Shown here piece by piece: positions 10,147 through 19,177 of a DNA stretch of 64,000 nt. The DNA is taken from assembly GCA_025459175.1 (NCBI GenBank), contig JALORC010000010.1:25415-89414 (forward strand), read 5' to 3'. Numbering within the stretch: the stretch's first letter is position 1; each line of letters begins with the position of its first letter. Under the pieces are notes generated by a model. That model was not told the origin of the DNA. It was given only the letters and a program-made list of their open reading frames with translations, and did not search any database. The translations under genes were made by a program, and so were the position numbers. The stretch comes from Planctomycetota bacterium. Its GTDB lineage: Bacteria > Planctomycetota > UBA1135 > UBA2386.

Positions 10147-10980
10147 ATGCCGAAACCCGGATGGTTGGTGTGGCTGCTGTTCCTGATGCTGCCGGCGTGC
10201 ATGGCGCCGATGGGCACCCGCGCCGAACGATCGGCGCTCGACGATGTGACCGATGGCCTGGCCGACAACGACCCTGCCGACTATTCGCTCGCCGGCGCGT
10301 TCTTCCAGGACGGTGGCGATGGCGACGTGCGAGCGAGTACCGAGAACTCCTTCACGAGCGCCGGGGCCGCCGCCTGGACCGGCAGCGAGCCACCCCCGCA
10401 GCCCTCGGCGCCAGAACCCACTGCACCGCCGGCTGCCCAGCGGCTGCTGATCCAGAAGGGCGAGGTGAAGGTCGAAGTGGCCCGCCCCGACGACGTCGCG
10501 CGGGAGTTCCAGGCCAAGGTGCAGGCCTGGGGCGGCTTCCTGCAGCAGCAGAGCGGCGGGAGCCTGGTGCTGCGGCTGCCGGTGGCGAAGTTCGAAGAAG
10601 CGTTCGCCGCGGCGAAGGCGCTCGGTCGCGTGCTCGCCGAAGCGCGCTCGGCCGATGACGTCACCGAGGAGTTCATGGACCTCGGCATCCGGCTCGACAA
10701 CGCCAGGAAGTCGCGCGACCGGCTGCTCGAGATCCTGCAGAAGGCGGAGAAGATCGAGGACATCCTGCGCGTCGAGACCGAACTGCGCCGGCTCACCGAG
10801 GAGATCGAACGCATGGAGGGCCGCATCAAGTTCCTGCGCGACCAGGTGGCGATGGCGACCCTGCGCGTCACGCTGCAGGCGACCTCGACCCCGCCGCCGC
10901 CGAAACGGTCGCGGCAACGCAGCCGGTTCGCCTGGATCAACGGCGTCGGCGCCGAGCAGATGCTGCGGGAGGACTTCTGA
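10147..10980 (+). CDS. DUF4349-domain lipoprotein
   Basis: A 277-residue predicted lipoprotein. The start at 10147 is chosen because GGAG lies six bases upstream; an ATG six bases earlier is in frame but too close to it. A signal sequence with lipobox 'MLPAC' is followed by a Pro/Ala-rich linker, then a DUF4349-like region (about 100-250) beginning 'LLIQKGEVKVEV' and including a long charged coiled-coil (KSRDRLLEILQKAEKIEDIL ... RMEGRIKFLRDQ). Most DUF4349 proteins end in a membrane helix; this one does not. It overlaps the next gene by one base (TGATG), so both are co-translated. Function unknown; likely an envelope-anchored structural or sensing protein. Confidence 0.85.
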   Translation: MPKPGWLVWLLFLMLPACMAPMGTRAERSALDDVTDGLADNDPADYSLAGAFFQDGGDGDVRASTENSFTSAGAAAWTGSEPPPQPSAPEPTAPPAAQRLLIQKGEVKVEVARPDDVAREFQAKVQAWGGFLQQQSGGSLVLRLPVAKFEEAFAAAKALGRVLAEARSADDVTEEFMDLGIRLDNARKSRDRLLEILQKAEKIEDILRVETELRRLTEEIERMEGRIKFLRDQVAMATLRVTLQATSTPPPPKRSRQRSRFAWINGVGAEQMLREDF

Positions 10981-11441
10981 TGCGCGCTTCGTCGTGGTTC
11001 GTGCTCGCCGTGCTGGCGACGTTCGCAGCGTGCGCACCGATGCAGTTGCCGCAGGACTTCGTCGAACTCGGCGCCGGTGGCGACGGCTACCGCGGCGTCA
11101 CCGCCGACGATGCACGGCTGCGAGTCCGCAACTGCCACGACTCCACCGAGGGCAGCGTCGACTTCTGGGCCGACACGCTGAGCAACGACTGTGTGCAGCA
11201 ACGCGGCTACGAACTCGTCGACCGTGGCGAACTGAAGGACCGCGACGGCGCATCCGGCCGCTGGCTGCAGTTCGCCGCCAACGCCGGTGGTGAGAAGGTT
11301 GGGCTATTCATCGCGATCTGGGTGCGGCCGCGCCTGTTGCGCAAGGACTACCTGCAGGTCGCCGAGTTCGTGGCGCGCGATGCGGTGTTCACGGCGCGGC
11401 TGCCGGCGGTGCGGCAGGCACTGGCGACCCTGCGGCCCTGA
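10980..11441 (+). CDS. Small predicted lipoprotein, partner of DUF4349 protein
   Basis: A 153-residue protein whose ATG overlaps the upstream stop (TGATG). The N-terminus (MRASSWFVLAVLATFAAC) is a lipoprotein signal with Cys at about 18. The mature part has the pattern '...GYRGVTADDARLRVRN' followed by 'RWLQFAANAGGEKVGLFIAIWV', an alternating beta pattern with no family recognised. Tight coupling suggests it works with the DUF4349 lipoprotein in the same membrane compartment. Confidence 0.8.
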   Translation: MRASSWFVLAVLATFAACAPMQLPQDFVELGAGGDGYRGVTADDARLRVRNCHDSTEGSVDFWADTLSNDCVQQRGYELVDRGELKDRDGASGRWLQFAANAGGEKVGLFIAIWVRPRLLRKDYLQVAEFVARDAVFTARLPAVRQALATLRP

Positions 11442-11526
11442 GCGGTCGGGCATCACGCCGCCGGCAACCACGGATCAGCGGCCGAGCGGGCCATGGGGCG
11501 TCTGCACCACCGAGGTCGGTAACACC

Positions 11527-13065
11527 TCAGAAGACGCCGATCGTCGCCACCAACGCGTTGCTGCTGGTGTTCTGCAAGAAGTTGAGGTTGGCGTCGACCT
11601 CGAGCGCAACCAGCTGCTGATGCAGCACGACACCGGCGAGCGATGGCGTGTTCGGCAGCACGAGCTGCGCGTCGACGGTGCCGGTCGTCGTCAGGACGGC
11701 GTCCACGACGTCCGGCGAAGCCAGCAGCGTGCAGCCTCCAGGCGACGGCGGCAGCACGGCAGCCAGCGGGATCGACGTCGCGCTGAAGCCGTTGACCACG
11801 GCCACGAACGCGAACGAAGGCAGGCCCGTGCCGCGGGTGCGGTAGGTCGAGCCGGTCCACGGCAGCGAGAGCGCGCTGTAGGCGTTGGCGCCACCGGAGC
11901 TCGCGCACGCGGCGCCGGCGGCGGCCACCAAGGCCGGGCAGGGCGTCGCGTAGCGGGCAACCCTCGCGGCCGGCTGACCGCCGGCGGTCGTGAAGTTCCC
12001 ACCCGCGACGAGGTCGCCGCTCGGCCCCAAGGCGAGGGCGTAGACTCTGCCGCTCAGCCCGCTCGTCCCGCTGCCCAGCGCCGACCAGGCGCTGCCATTC
12101 CAGCGCGCGATGTTGTTCGCGGCGACGCCACCGGCGGTCGTGAACTGCCCACCCGCGATGAGGTCGCCGTTCGGCAGCACGGCCAGGGCGACGACCGTGC
12201 CGTTGATCCCGCTGCCCAGCGCCGACCAGGCGCTGCCATTCCAGAGCGCGATGTTGTTCGCGGCAACGCCGCCGGCGACCGTGAAGATCCCACCCACGAC
12301 GAGGTCACCGTTCGGTAGCACGACCAAAGACAAGGCCTGCCCGGAGCCAACGGTCGCCCCCAAGCCGCTCCCCAAAGCCGACCAAGAAGCTCCGTCCCAC
12401 CGGGCGATGTTGGAGGCGAAACTCGTCCCTGCGCTACCGAAACGCCCACCGGCAATCAGGTCGCCGTTCGGCAGCACGGCCAGGGTGCGGAGCACGCCGC
12501 CGGTCCCGCCGCCCAGCGCCGACCAGGTGCTGCCGTTCCAGCGCGCGATGTTGCTCGCGGCGCTGCCGCCGGCGGTCGTGAAATTCCCAGCCGCGACGAG
12601 GTCGCCGTTCGGCAGCACGGCCAGGGCGCCGACTTCGCCGGTAGTCCCACTGCCCAATGCAGACCAGGCGCTGCCGTTCCAGCGGGCGATGAAGGTCGCA
12701 ACGGTGCCGCCGGCCATCGTGAAGAGGCCCCCCGCGACCAGGTCGCCGTTCGGCAGCACGGCCAGAGCCTGGACGTCGCTGGAAGCGAAGCCCACCGTCA
12801 TCCCGCTGCCAAATGTCGACCAGGCGCTGCCATTCCAGCGCGCGATGTTGCTCGCGGCGATGCCACCGGCGGTCGTGAACACCCCACCCGCGACGAGGTC
12901 CCCATTGGGCAGGAAGGCCACGTCAAAGACGATGCTGCCAGCGCCACCTCCCAATGCCGACCACTGCGGCGTGCACTGGGCCGCGGCCGAGCCGACCGCA
13001 GCGATGAGGGGCACGAACAGGGAACGAGCAGCAGCTGCCGCGAGGCGACGAAGGGAGGTTTGCAT
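11527..13065 (-). CDS. Secreted beta-propeller repeat protein
   Basis: A 512-residue exported protein starting at the ATG giving MQTSLRRL; the track's longer ORF is not credible upstream. A signal peptide ends near SAAAQC. About eight very regular repeats follow ('[37 protein letters not shown]'). The C-terminal domain of about 130 residues (CPALVAAAGAACASSGGANAY ... LVATIGVF) is almost the same as that of the 16.2-18.7 kb paralogue, including 'GTGLPSFAFVAVVNGF'. Repeats are similar at the DNA level, so unequal recombination is likely to change copy number. Exported, function unknown. Confidence 0.9.
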   Translation of the reverse strand: MQTSLRRLAAAAARSLFVPLIAAVGSAAAQCTPQWSALGGGAGSIVFDVAFLPNGDLVAGGVFTTAGGIAASNIARWNGSAWSTFGSGMTVGFASSDVQALAVLPNGDLVAGGLFTMAGGTVATFIARWNGSAWSALGSGTTGEVGALAVLPNGDLVAAGNFTTAGGSAASNIARWNGSTWSALGGGTGGVLRTLAVLPNGDLIAGGRFGSAGTSFASNIARWDGASWSALGSGLGATVGSGQALSLVVLPNGDLVVGGIFTVAGGVAANNIALWNGSAWSALGSGINGTVVALAVLPNGDLIAGGQFTTAGGVAANNIARWNGSAWSALGSGTSGLSGRVYALALGPSGDLVAGGNFTTAGGQPAARVARYATPCPALVAAAGAACASSGGANAYSALSLPWTGSTYRTRGTGLPSFAFVAVVNGFSATSIPLAAVLPPSPGGCTLLASPDVVDAVLTTTGTVDAQLVLPNTPSLAGVVLHQQLVALEVDANLNFLQNTSSNALVATIGVF

Positions 13066-13338
13066 TCGGGTTTGGTGCGCAGGGTGCCGAGGACGACTGC
13101 CGCGAACCGCGTGGTCACCAATGGCCGCGCTTCTGGTTCTGGGGCTACTGCTATATGCACTGATGCGCCGACGCAACCCGCCCTCGGTATGCACCATGGA
13201 CGGCTCGGGGCGGCGGCGGCCGACGGTCCTTCGACGCTCCGCCGTCGGCATACCGTGACGCCCGGGCACGCCGTCGACGCCGACGCCGCGCCGTGAGGGC
13301 GAGGCGCGTCGGTATGCTCCTTGCGGTCGTTCGCCATC

Positions 13339-15846
13339 ATGAGCTCCCCCATGCGCCAGCTCGCACCCATGGCCGTCGTCGGCCTCGCCCTCGCCCTTCC
13401 CGGCCAGACCCGTCAGTTCGACTGGGATGCACACCGCGGCCCGACGGTCTTGCTGCCGGGCAGCGCCGTGACGCTCGCCGGCGGCGATGTCGACGGCAAC
13501 GGCAGCCTCGACGTCATGCTGTCGCGCACGACGCCGTGGCCACCACGCACCGACCTGCTGCTGTTGCGCCAACAAGGCGGCACCTTCACGCAGACCTTCC
13601 TGGGCGCGAGCCAAGGCGCCAACGGCTTCCTACCACGCGTCGACATCTCGCTGGTGGATCTGGATGCCGACGGGGACCTCGACGCGGCATTGCTGGTCAG
13701 TCTCGAGCTCGGCTCGTGGACGACCCGGTTCACCACCTATCGCAACGACGGCAGCGGTGGGTTCCTGGTCCAGGGCTCGGTCTCGCTGCCAGGCCTCGGC
13801 GAGCCAATGCTCAGCGTGGCGGACGTCGATGGCGACGGCGACCGGGACGTGGTCGTCGCGGGACGCACCACCAATGGCCAGGCACTGCCGGCGGTGCTGC
13901 TGCAGCACGACGGCCAGTTCGGCTTCCACCAAGCGACCAACGGACTGCCGGCGACCCCGGTGACGGCCCCACAGTTCGCGGATCTGGATGGCGATCAGGA
14001 TCCAGACCTGCTGGTCGTCGATGGGAGCGGCAACGTCCTGGCCTGGACCAACCAGGGCGGCACATTCGCCGGCGGCCCGGTGGCGGCGGTGGCCGCCCGC
14101 TACGTGGTGGCAGGCGACCTCGATGGCGACGGCGACCAGGACGGGCTCGCGCAGCGCGCCGACGGCAGCCTCTGGGCCTTGGCCAACACCGGCGCCGGGT
14201 TCACCACGCAGGCGCTCACGGGCGCCGGCGTCGCCACCAGCCAGCGCCCCGTGCTGGCCGACCTGGACGGCGATCTGGATCTCGACGTGGCCGTGGTGGT
14301 CGACGGCGAACTGCGCGTGCTGCACAACGGCGGCGCCTCCAGCTTCACCAGCACCGGGCTCACCGGCACCGGCACCGTGGCCACCGGCGATGCCAACCAG
14401 GACGGCATCGCCGATCTGCTCTTCACCGGGAACGGCCAGGGCGTGGGGGTCGCGCTCGGCCAGCCAGGCAATCTCGTGTTCGACCCGGTCTGGCTGCGGG
14501 CGGCCTACTCGCCGGTGGCGGGGCGCGGCTTCACCGAGCAGGTCGCCGATCTCGACGGCGACGACCGGGTCGATGTCGTGCAACAGGACAACTACCAGGT
14601 GATCGTGCGTCGCAACCGCGGCGTCGGCGAGTGGTCGACCGTGTCGATCGCGCTGCCGTTCCTGCGGCCGAAGGTGCGCGCCGCGGACCTCGACGGCGAC
14701 GGGGACCAGGACCTCGTGGTCACCAACAACGAGACCAGCGGTGGCATGCTGGTCTTGCGCCACGACCCGGGCTTCACGTTCACCACGGTGTTGCAACCGA
14801 ATCCCGGCTACGTCAACGTGGCCGGCATCGGCGACTTCGATGGCGACCAGCGCGCCGACCTGCTGCTCGGCACGGGTGCGGGTCTGCAGCTGCGGCGCAG
14901 CCTCGGCGCCGGGGTGTTTGCACCGCCCGTCACCGTCCATCCTGCCTACGCCCCCAACTCCCGGGTCGGGGTCTGGGACTTCGACGCGGACGCGGACCTC
15001 GACCTCTTGGTCAAGCAGAACTCGACGCAGTGCATGGCCCTGCTGACCAACGACGGCAACGGCAGCTTCACCGTCACCGACGCGTGCGCCGCGAACGTGC
15101 CGAGCTACCTGACCTACAGCAGCGACGTCGAACTGGTGGACCTCGACGGCGACGGCGACCCGGAGCTGTTCGCCGGGACCTACGGCAGCGGCCAGGTGTT
15201 CGTCAACGTCGGGGGCAGCTACCAGGCCGGGCAGGTGATCCAAGGGGTCTTCGGTTCCGCGCTGATGCAGCCGCTGTTCGCCGACTGGGACGCCGACGGC
15301 GACCAGGACCTGTTGCAGCTCGGTGGCCCACCCCAACTGTGGCTCAACGCCGGCAATGGCCTGCTGGTGGACTCCGGCCAGGCCCGGGTCGGCTGGACCG
15401 AGTTCTCGGCGGCCGGTGCCGGGGACCTCGACGGCGACGGCGACATCGATCCGGTCGGCGTGCTCGGGCTGTCGCTGCAGCATCGCTCGAACCACCAACG
15501 CTCGGCCAGTTCGTTGACGGCACCGACGCCCGGCGGCCAGATGCAGGTGCGATATGCGCACGACCCCGGCATCGCGACCGGCAACACGCTGTGCATTCCG
15601 ATCCTGACGCTGGCCCGCCGCCCGACGCCACTGCGGGTCCCGGGCATCGCGGGCTCGCTGCAGATCGACATGACCACGGCCGTGCTGTTGCCAGCCCTGG
15701 TGTTCCCGGCCCCGAACGGCACGGCGACGTCGGCATTCGCCATTCCGTTGCAGCCGGGGTTGCTCGGTTTCGACCTCCATGGGCAGGGCGTGATGCTGAA
15801 CACCGCGGCGATGTTCTCGCCGGCGATCCACGAGCGCATCCTGTAG
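13339..15846 (+). CDS. Secreted FG-GAP/VCBS-repeat protein
   Basis: About 835 residues. The ATG at 13339 (MSSPMRQL) or the one at 13351 gives a signal peptide ending near LALPGQT; the TTG in the track is less likely. The body is a run of calcium-binding-type 'DLDGDGDxD' repeats (for example DVDGDGDRDVVV, DLDGDGDQDLVV, DADGDQDLL) typical of integrin-like seven-bladed FG-GAP/VCBS propellers. The C-terminal ~100 residues form a beta domain (IPILTLARRP ... LGFDLHGQGVML) resembling the 'IP..P.L.G..L..Q' core of the propeller proteins' C-terminal domain. Likely a calcium-stabilised surface protein. Divergent from the 11.5-13.1 kb propeller gene. Confidence 0.88.
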   Translation: MSSPMRQLAPMAVVGLALALPGQTRQFDWDAHRGPTVLLPGSAVTLAGGDVDGNGSLDVMLSRTTPWPPRTDLLLLRQQGGTFTQTFLGASQGANGFLPRVDISLVDLDADGDLDAALLVSLELGSWTTRFTTYRNDGSGGFLVQGSVSLPGLGEPMLSVADVDGDGDRDVVVAGRTTNGQALPAVLLQHDGQFGFHQATNGLPATPVTAPQFADLDGDQDPDLLVVDGSGNVLAWTNQGGTFAGGPVAAVAARYVVAGDLDGDGDQDGLAQRADGSLWALANTGAGFTTQALTGAGVATSQRPVLADLDGDLDLDVAVVVDGELRVLHNGGASSFTSTGLTGTGTVATGDANQDGIADLLFTGNGQGVGVALGQPGNLVFDPVWLRAAYSPVAGRGFTEQVADLDGDDRVDVVQQDNYQVIVRRNRGVGEWSTVSIALPFLRPKVRAADLDGDGDQDLVVTNNETSGGMLVLRHDPGFTFTTVLQPNPGYVNVAGIGDFDGDQRADLLLGTGAGLQLRRSLGAGVFAPPVTVHPAYAPNSRVGVWDFDADADLDLLVKQNSTQCMALLTNDGNGSFTVTDACAANVPSYLTYSSDVELVDLDGDGDPELFAGTYGSGQVFVNVGGSYQAGQVIQGVFGSALMQPLFADWDADGDQDLLQLGGPPQLWLNAGNGLLVDSGQARVGWTEFSAAGAGDLDGDGDIDPVGVLGLSLQHRSNHQRSASSLTAPTPGGQMQVRYAHDPGIATGNTLCIPILTLARRPTPLRVPGIAGSLQIDMTTAVLLPALVFPAPNGTATSAFAIPLQPGLLGFDLHGQGVMLNTAAMFSPAIHERIL

Positions 15847-15879
15847 GCGACGGGCGACAGCGACGCGCCTGCGGCGTCT

Positions 15880-15970
15880 GGGCCCAAGGCAACGTGTCCG
15901 CTACACCGATCACGATTCCCTGATCGTGTCTGGTATCCCGGCCACGTTCCCAGAATCGACCTGCTGCCGC
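15880..15970 (+). repeat. Second copy of ATPase operator/start region, decayed
   Basis: About 90 bases align without gaps to 20981-21071 (offset 5101): the shared core is AAGGCAACGTGTCCG, the palindrome CCGATCACGATTCCCTGATC, and TCGACCTGCT at the gene start. Here the start ATG has become AGA and the sequence then diverges, so this is the promoter/operator and first five codons of a lost AAA-ATPase paralogue, or a target duplicated by recombination. Confidence 0.7.
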
Positions 15971-16066
15971 TGTGGTTCGCAGCGGCCGGTCTGGCCCAGC
16001 AATCGCGGGTCACGCTGACCACGGACACCTATCCCGTCGGGGAGCGGGCTGTTTGGTGGTCGCGAA

Positions 16067-16149
16067 CGGTGGAGGGGGCGCAATGAGCCCGCGGGACCGG
16101 CTGGACGGGCCGGAGATCGGGCGGCAAGCTGGCGCGCCTGGTCCGGGAC
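16067..16149 (+). repeat. Dispersed IS91-type end repeat
   Basis: About 83 bases (CGGTGGAGGGGGCGCAATG ... GGACCGGCTGGACGG ... GATCGGGCGGCAAGCTGGC ... GTCCGGGAC) are nearly identical to the reverse complement of 39757-39853, apart from an internal deletion of about 10 bases. It lies just upstream of the propeller gene; part of the track's N-terminal extension of that gene is simply this repeat translated. Confidence 0.75.
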
Positions 16150-16178
16150 GACTGCCTGACCTTCATCGGGGCTCTGCG

Positions 16179-18725
16179 ATGTCCAACATGCCTTGCGTGT
16201 CGCCGTTCCTGTTCTGCCTCCTGACGCTGTTGTCCGGCTGGTGCATGCCGCGGATCGCGGTCGCCCAATGCGTGCCGCAATGGTTGCCGGGGGATGGAGT
16301 GCCCGGGGTCACCGATACACAGATCAGTGCCGCCATCAAGTGGGATCCGGACGGTGCTGGTCCGCTGACGCCGCGCGTGGTGTGCGGCGGCCACTTCAAT
16401 GTCGCCGGCAACGTCGTCGCCAATCGCATCGCCGCGTACGAGCCCGCGACCGGCACCTGGTCGGCGCTGGGGAGCGGGATGGGCAGCCCGGTCACAACCC
16501 TCGCCGCGATGCCGAACGGCGATCTCGTCGCGGGAGGGCTCTTCTTCAGCGCCGGCGGCGTCGCCGCGAACCGCATCGCGCGCTGGAACGGCACCGCCTG
16601 GTCGGCGCTGGGGAGCGGACTGAACTTCCAGGCCCAAGCCCTCGCCGTGCTGCCGAACGGTGACCTGGTGGCGGGTGGATTCCTGACGACTGCCGGCGGC
16701 GTCGCTGTGAACTACATCGCGCGTTGGGATGGCATCACGTGGTCGGGGCTGGGGAGCGGCATGAACAACTGGATCAACGCCCTTGTCGTGCTACCGAACG
16801 GCGACCTCGTTGCCGGTGGGGAGTTCACGAGTGCCGGCGGCGTCGCGGCGAACTACATCGCGCGCTGGAACGGCAGTACCTGGTCCCCACTTGGTAGCGG
16901 GATGAACGGCGGCGTTACTGCCCTCACCGTGATGCCCAACGGCGACCTGGTTGCGGGTGGGGTTTTCACGACCGCCGGTGGCGTAGCTGCGAACACCATC
17001 GCGCGCTGGGATGGCAGCACGTGGTCGGCTCTCGGCAGCGGGATGAGCGACGTGGTCCGTCGCTTTGCCGTGATGCCGAACGGCGACCTCGTAGCGGCTG
17101 GAGATTTCACGCTTGTCGACGGCGTTGCCGCGAACTTCATTGCGCGCTGGAACGGCAGCTCGTGGGCCGCGCTCGGGATCGGGCTGAATGCACGGGCCCA
17201 AGCCCTCGCTGTGCTGCCGAACGGCGACCTCTTCGTTGGTGGGCAGTTCACGACCGCAGGCGGCGTCGCCGCGAACCTCATCGCGCAATGGAATGGCAGC
17301 GTGTGGTCGGCGCTGGCAAACGGAATGAACGATGCTGTCGCTGCTCTCACCGTATTGCCGAACGGCGACCTCGTCGCGGGTGGTGATTTCACGGTCACAG
17401 GTGGGATCGCCGCGAACCGGATCGCGCGCTCGGATGGCAGCACGTGGTCAGCGCTGGGGAGTGGCATGGACGGCTCAGTTCGTGCCCTCGCGGTGCTGTC
17501 GAACGGCGACCTCGTCGCGGGTGGTGATTTCACGGCCGCAGGTGGGATCGCCGCGAACCGCATCGCGCGCTGGGATGGCAGCACGTGGTCAGCGCTGGGG
17601 AGTGGCATGGACGGCTCTGTTCGCGCCCTCGCGGTGCTGTCGAACGGCGACCTGGTGGCTGGGGGGGCATTCACGACTGCCGGCGGCGTCGCCACGAACT
17701 TCATAGCGCTCTGGGATGGCAGCTCGTGGACGGCGCTGGGGAGCGGGATGAACGGCTCCGTCACGGCCCTCGCGGTGCTGTCGAATGGCGACTTCATCGC
17801 AGGTGGGCAGTTCACGACCGCCGGCGGCGTCGCCGCAAACCGCATCGCGGGCTGGGATGGCAGCACGTGGTCAGCGCTGGGGAGTGGGGTGAACAGCTCC
17901 GTCACGGCCCTCGCGGTGCTGCCGAATGGCGACTTCGTCGCGGGTGGGCAGTTCACGACTGCCGGCGGCGTCGCCGCGAACCGCATCGCACGCTGGAATG
18001 GCAGCGCGTGGTCGGCGCTGGGGAGCGGGCTGGGCAACATCCCGCGTAGCCTTGCCGTACTGCCGAATGGCGACTTCGTCGCGGGTGGGCAGTTCACGAC
18101 TGCCGGCGGCGTCGCTGCGAACCGCATCGCGCGCTGGAATGGCAGCACGTGGTCGGCGCTGGGGAGCGGGATGATCAGCAATGCCAGTGACAGTCCGCCG
18201 GCTGTCACGCGAGCCCTTGCCGTGCTACCGAACGGCCAACTCGCTGCAGGCGGCTACTTCTGGATCGCCGGTGGCCAGGCCTCCGCCTACCTCGCACGCT
18301 ACGCCACGCCCTGCGTCGCCAGCGTCGTCACCTCGGGTGCCCCCTGCGCCAGTTCTGGTGGCGCGAACACCTACGCCGCCCTGACGCAGCCGTGGACGGG
18401 CGCCGTCTACCGCACGCGCGGCTCCGGTTTGCCGGCCTTCGCGTTCGTGGCGGTGGTCAATGGCTTTGGCGGCACGGCCATACCGCTCGCTGCGTTGCTG
18501 TCGCCGTCGCCGGCGGGCTGTACGCTGTGGGCTGCGCCGGACGTGGTCGACATCATGATTGCGAATGCCGGCACGGTCGATGCGCAGATCGTTCTGCCCA
18601 ACACGCCGTCGCTCGCCGGGCTGGTGCTGCACCAGCAGCTGTTGCCGTTGGAGGTCGACGCCCAACTCAACTTCGTGCAAGTCACTGGCACGAATGGCCT
18701 CGTCGCGACGATCGGCACGTTCTGA
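16179..18725 (+). CDS. Large secreted beta-propeller repeat protein
   Basis: An 848-residue exported protein. The ATG at 16179 gives a signal peptide (MSNMPCVSPFLFCLLTLLSG, cleavage near VAQC). Thirteen clear blades carry the '[12 protein letters not shown]' motif after an initial degenerate one, about 47 residues each, enough for two propellers. The middle blades are almost identical at DNA level. The C-terminal domain of about 130 residues (CVASVVTSGAPCASSGGANTY ... LVATIGTF) matches the paralogue at 11.5-13.1 kb. The blade sequence TTAGGVAANRIARWNGS recurs nearly unchanged. Likely a cell-surface display or adhesion protein whose length varies by recombination; this role is inferred. Confidence 0.9.
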   Translation: MSNMPCVSPFLFCLLTLLSGWCMPRIAVAQCVPQWLPGDGVPGVTDTQISAAIKWDPDGAGPLTPRVVCGGHFNVAGNVVANRIAAYEPATGTWSALGSGMGSPVTTLAAMPNGDLVAGGLFFSAGGVAANRIARWNGTAWSALGSGLNFQAQALAVLPNGDLVAGGFLTTAGGVAVNYIARWDGITWSGLGSGMNNWINALVVLPNGDLVAGGEFTSAGGVAANYIARWNGSTWSPLGSGMNGGVTALTVMPNGDLVAGGVFTTAGGVAANTIARWDGSTWSALGSGMSDVVRRFAVMPNGDLVAAGDFTLVDGVAANFIARWNGSSWAALGIGLNARAQALAVLPNGDLFVGGQFTTAGGVAANLIAQWNGSVWSALANGMNDAVAALTVLPNGDLVAGGDFTVTGGIAANRIARSDGSTWSALGSGMDGSVRALAVLSNGDLVAGGDFTAAGGIAANRIARWDGSTWSALGSGMDGSVRALAVLSNGDLVAGGAFTTAGGVATNFIALWDGSSWTALGSGMNGSVTALAVLSNGDFIAGGQFTTAGGVAANRIAGWDGSTWSALGSGVNSSVTALAVLPNGDFVAGGQFTTAGGVAANRIARWNGSAWSALGSGLGNIPRSLAVLPNGDFVAGGQFTTAGGVAANRIARWNGSTWSALGSGMISNASDSPPAVTRALAVLPNGQLAAGGYFWIAGGQASAYLARYATPCVASVVTSGAPCASSGGANTYAALTQPWTGAVYRTRGSGLPAFAFVAVVNGFGGTAIPLAALLSPSPAGCTLWAAPDVVDIMIANAGTVDAQIVLPNTPSLAGLVLHQQLLPLEVDAQLNFVQVTGTNGLVATIGTF
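17433..17714 (+). repeat. Near-identical tandem 141-bp coding repeats
   Basis: Two successive 141-base (47-codon) units beginning GATGGCAGCACGTGGTCAGC differ at only a few positions, and similar units continue to about 18170. Being an exact multiple of three, duplication or loss keeps the reading frame. Confidence 0.75.
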
Positions 18726-19177
18726 CCTACCGCCGCAGGCGGACCTCGAGCGGGTTCGCCGCACGTCGCGGCAATGGCGGCGGGGTTGCATTGGGAGCAA
18801 CATCGAGTCGTGTTCGCCTCGCCATTTGCCCGAACCGTAGGCCGTTCGCCGGCGAGCTGAGGCAGTGAGCATCGCTACCTGAGGTAGCTCGGCCCGACCG
18901 GCGCGGGCGGCCTGACGCGGCTCGCCCACGCGCAGCTCATGTTCGGCGGCCAGCACCCCTTCGTCGCCGCTCACTGCCGGTCACGACCTCGCCCGACGGC
19001 AACTGCGCATGTGCTCGCACCGCCGAGCCAGGGCGCCGGCCCGACGCGCAGCAGTTCTTGGCACCTCGCCCGGGGACCAGCAGCTACGCTTTCGCGTGGA
19101 TGGCCCCACGCCGGCTGTCCGTTGGCGCCACGACGTCCAGGTCTGCTGGACCACCGCGACCGCTCGAGGAGAACATC
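18726..19177. other. Gene-free stretch, 452 bases
   Basis: No ORF here looks real; track ORFs crossing it are shadows. A small CCGCC-GCA-GGCGG hairpin lies six bases after the propeller stop and may help end transcription. GAGGA eight bases before 19178 is the ribosome-binding site of the peroxidase gene. Confidence 0.5.

Noticed and set aside
16400-18200. Regular DNA repeats that could look like a CRISPR or satellite array
   Set aside because: The 141-bp period is a multiple of three, lies inside an open reading frame and encodes propeller blades; no spacers or cas genes.
18734-18974. ORFs in the 18.7-19.2 kb gap
   Set aside because: No ribosome-binding site, motif or sensible composition; they continue shadows from the propeller gene.
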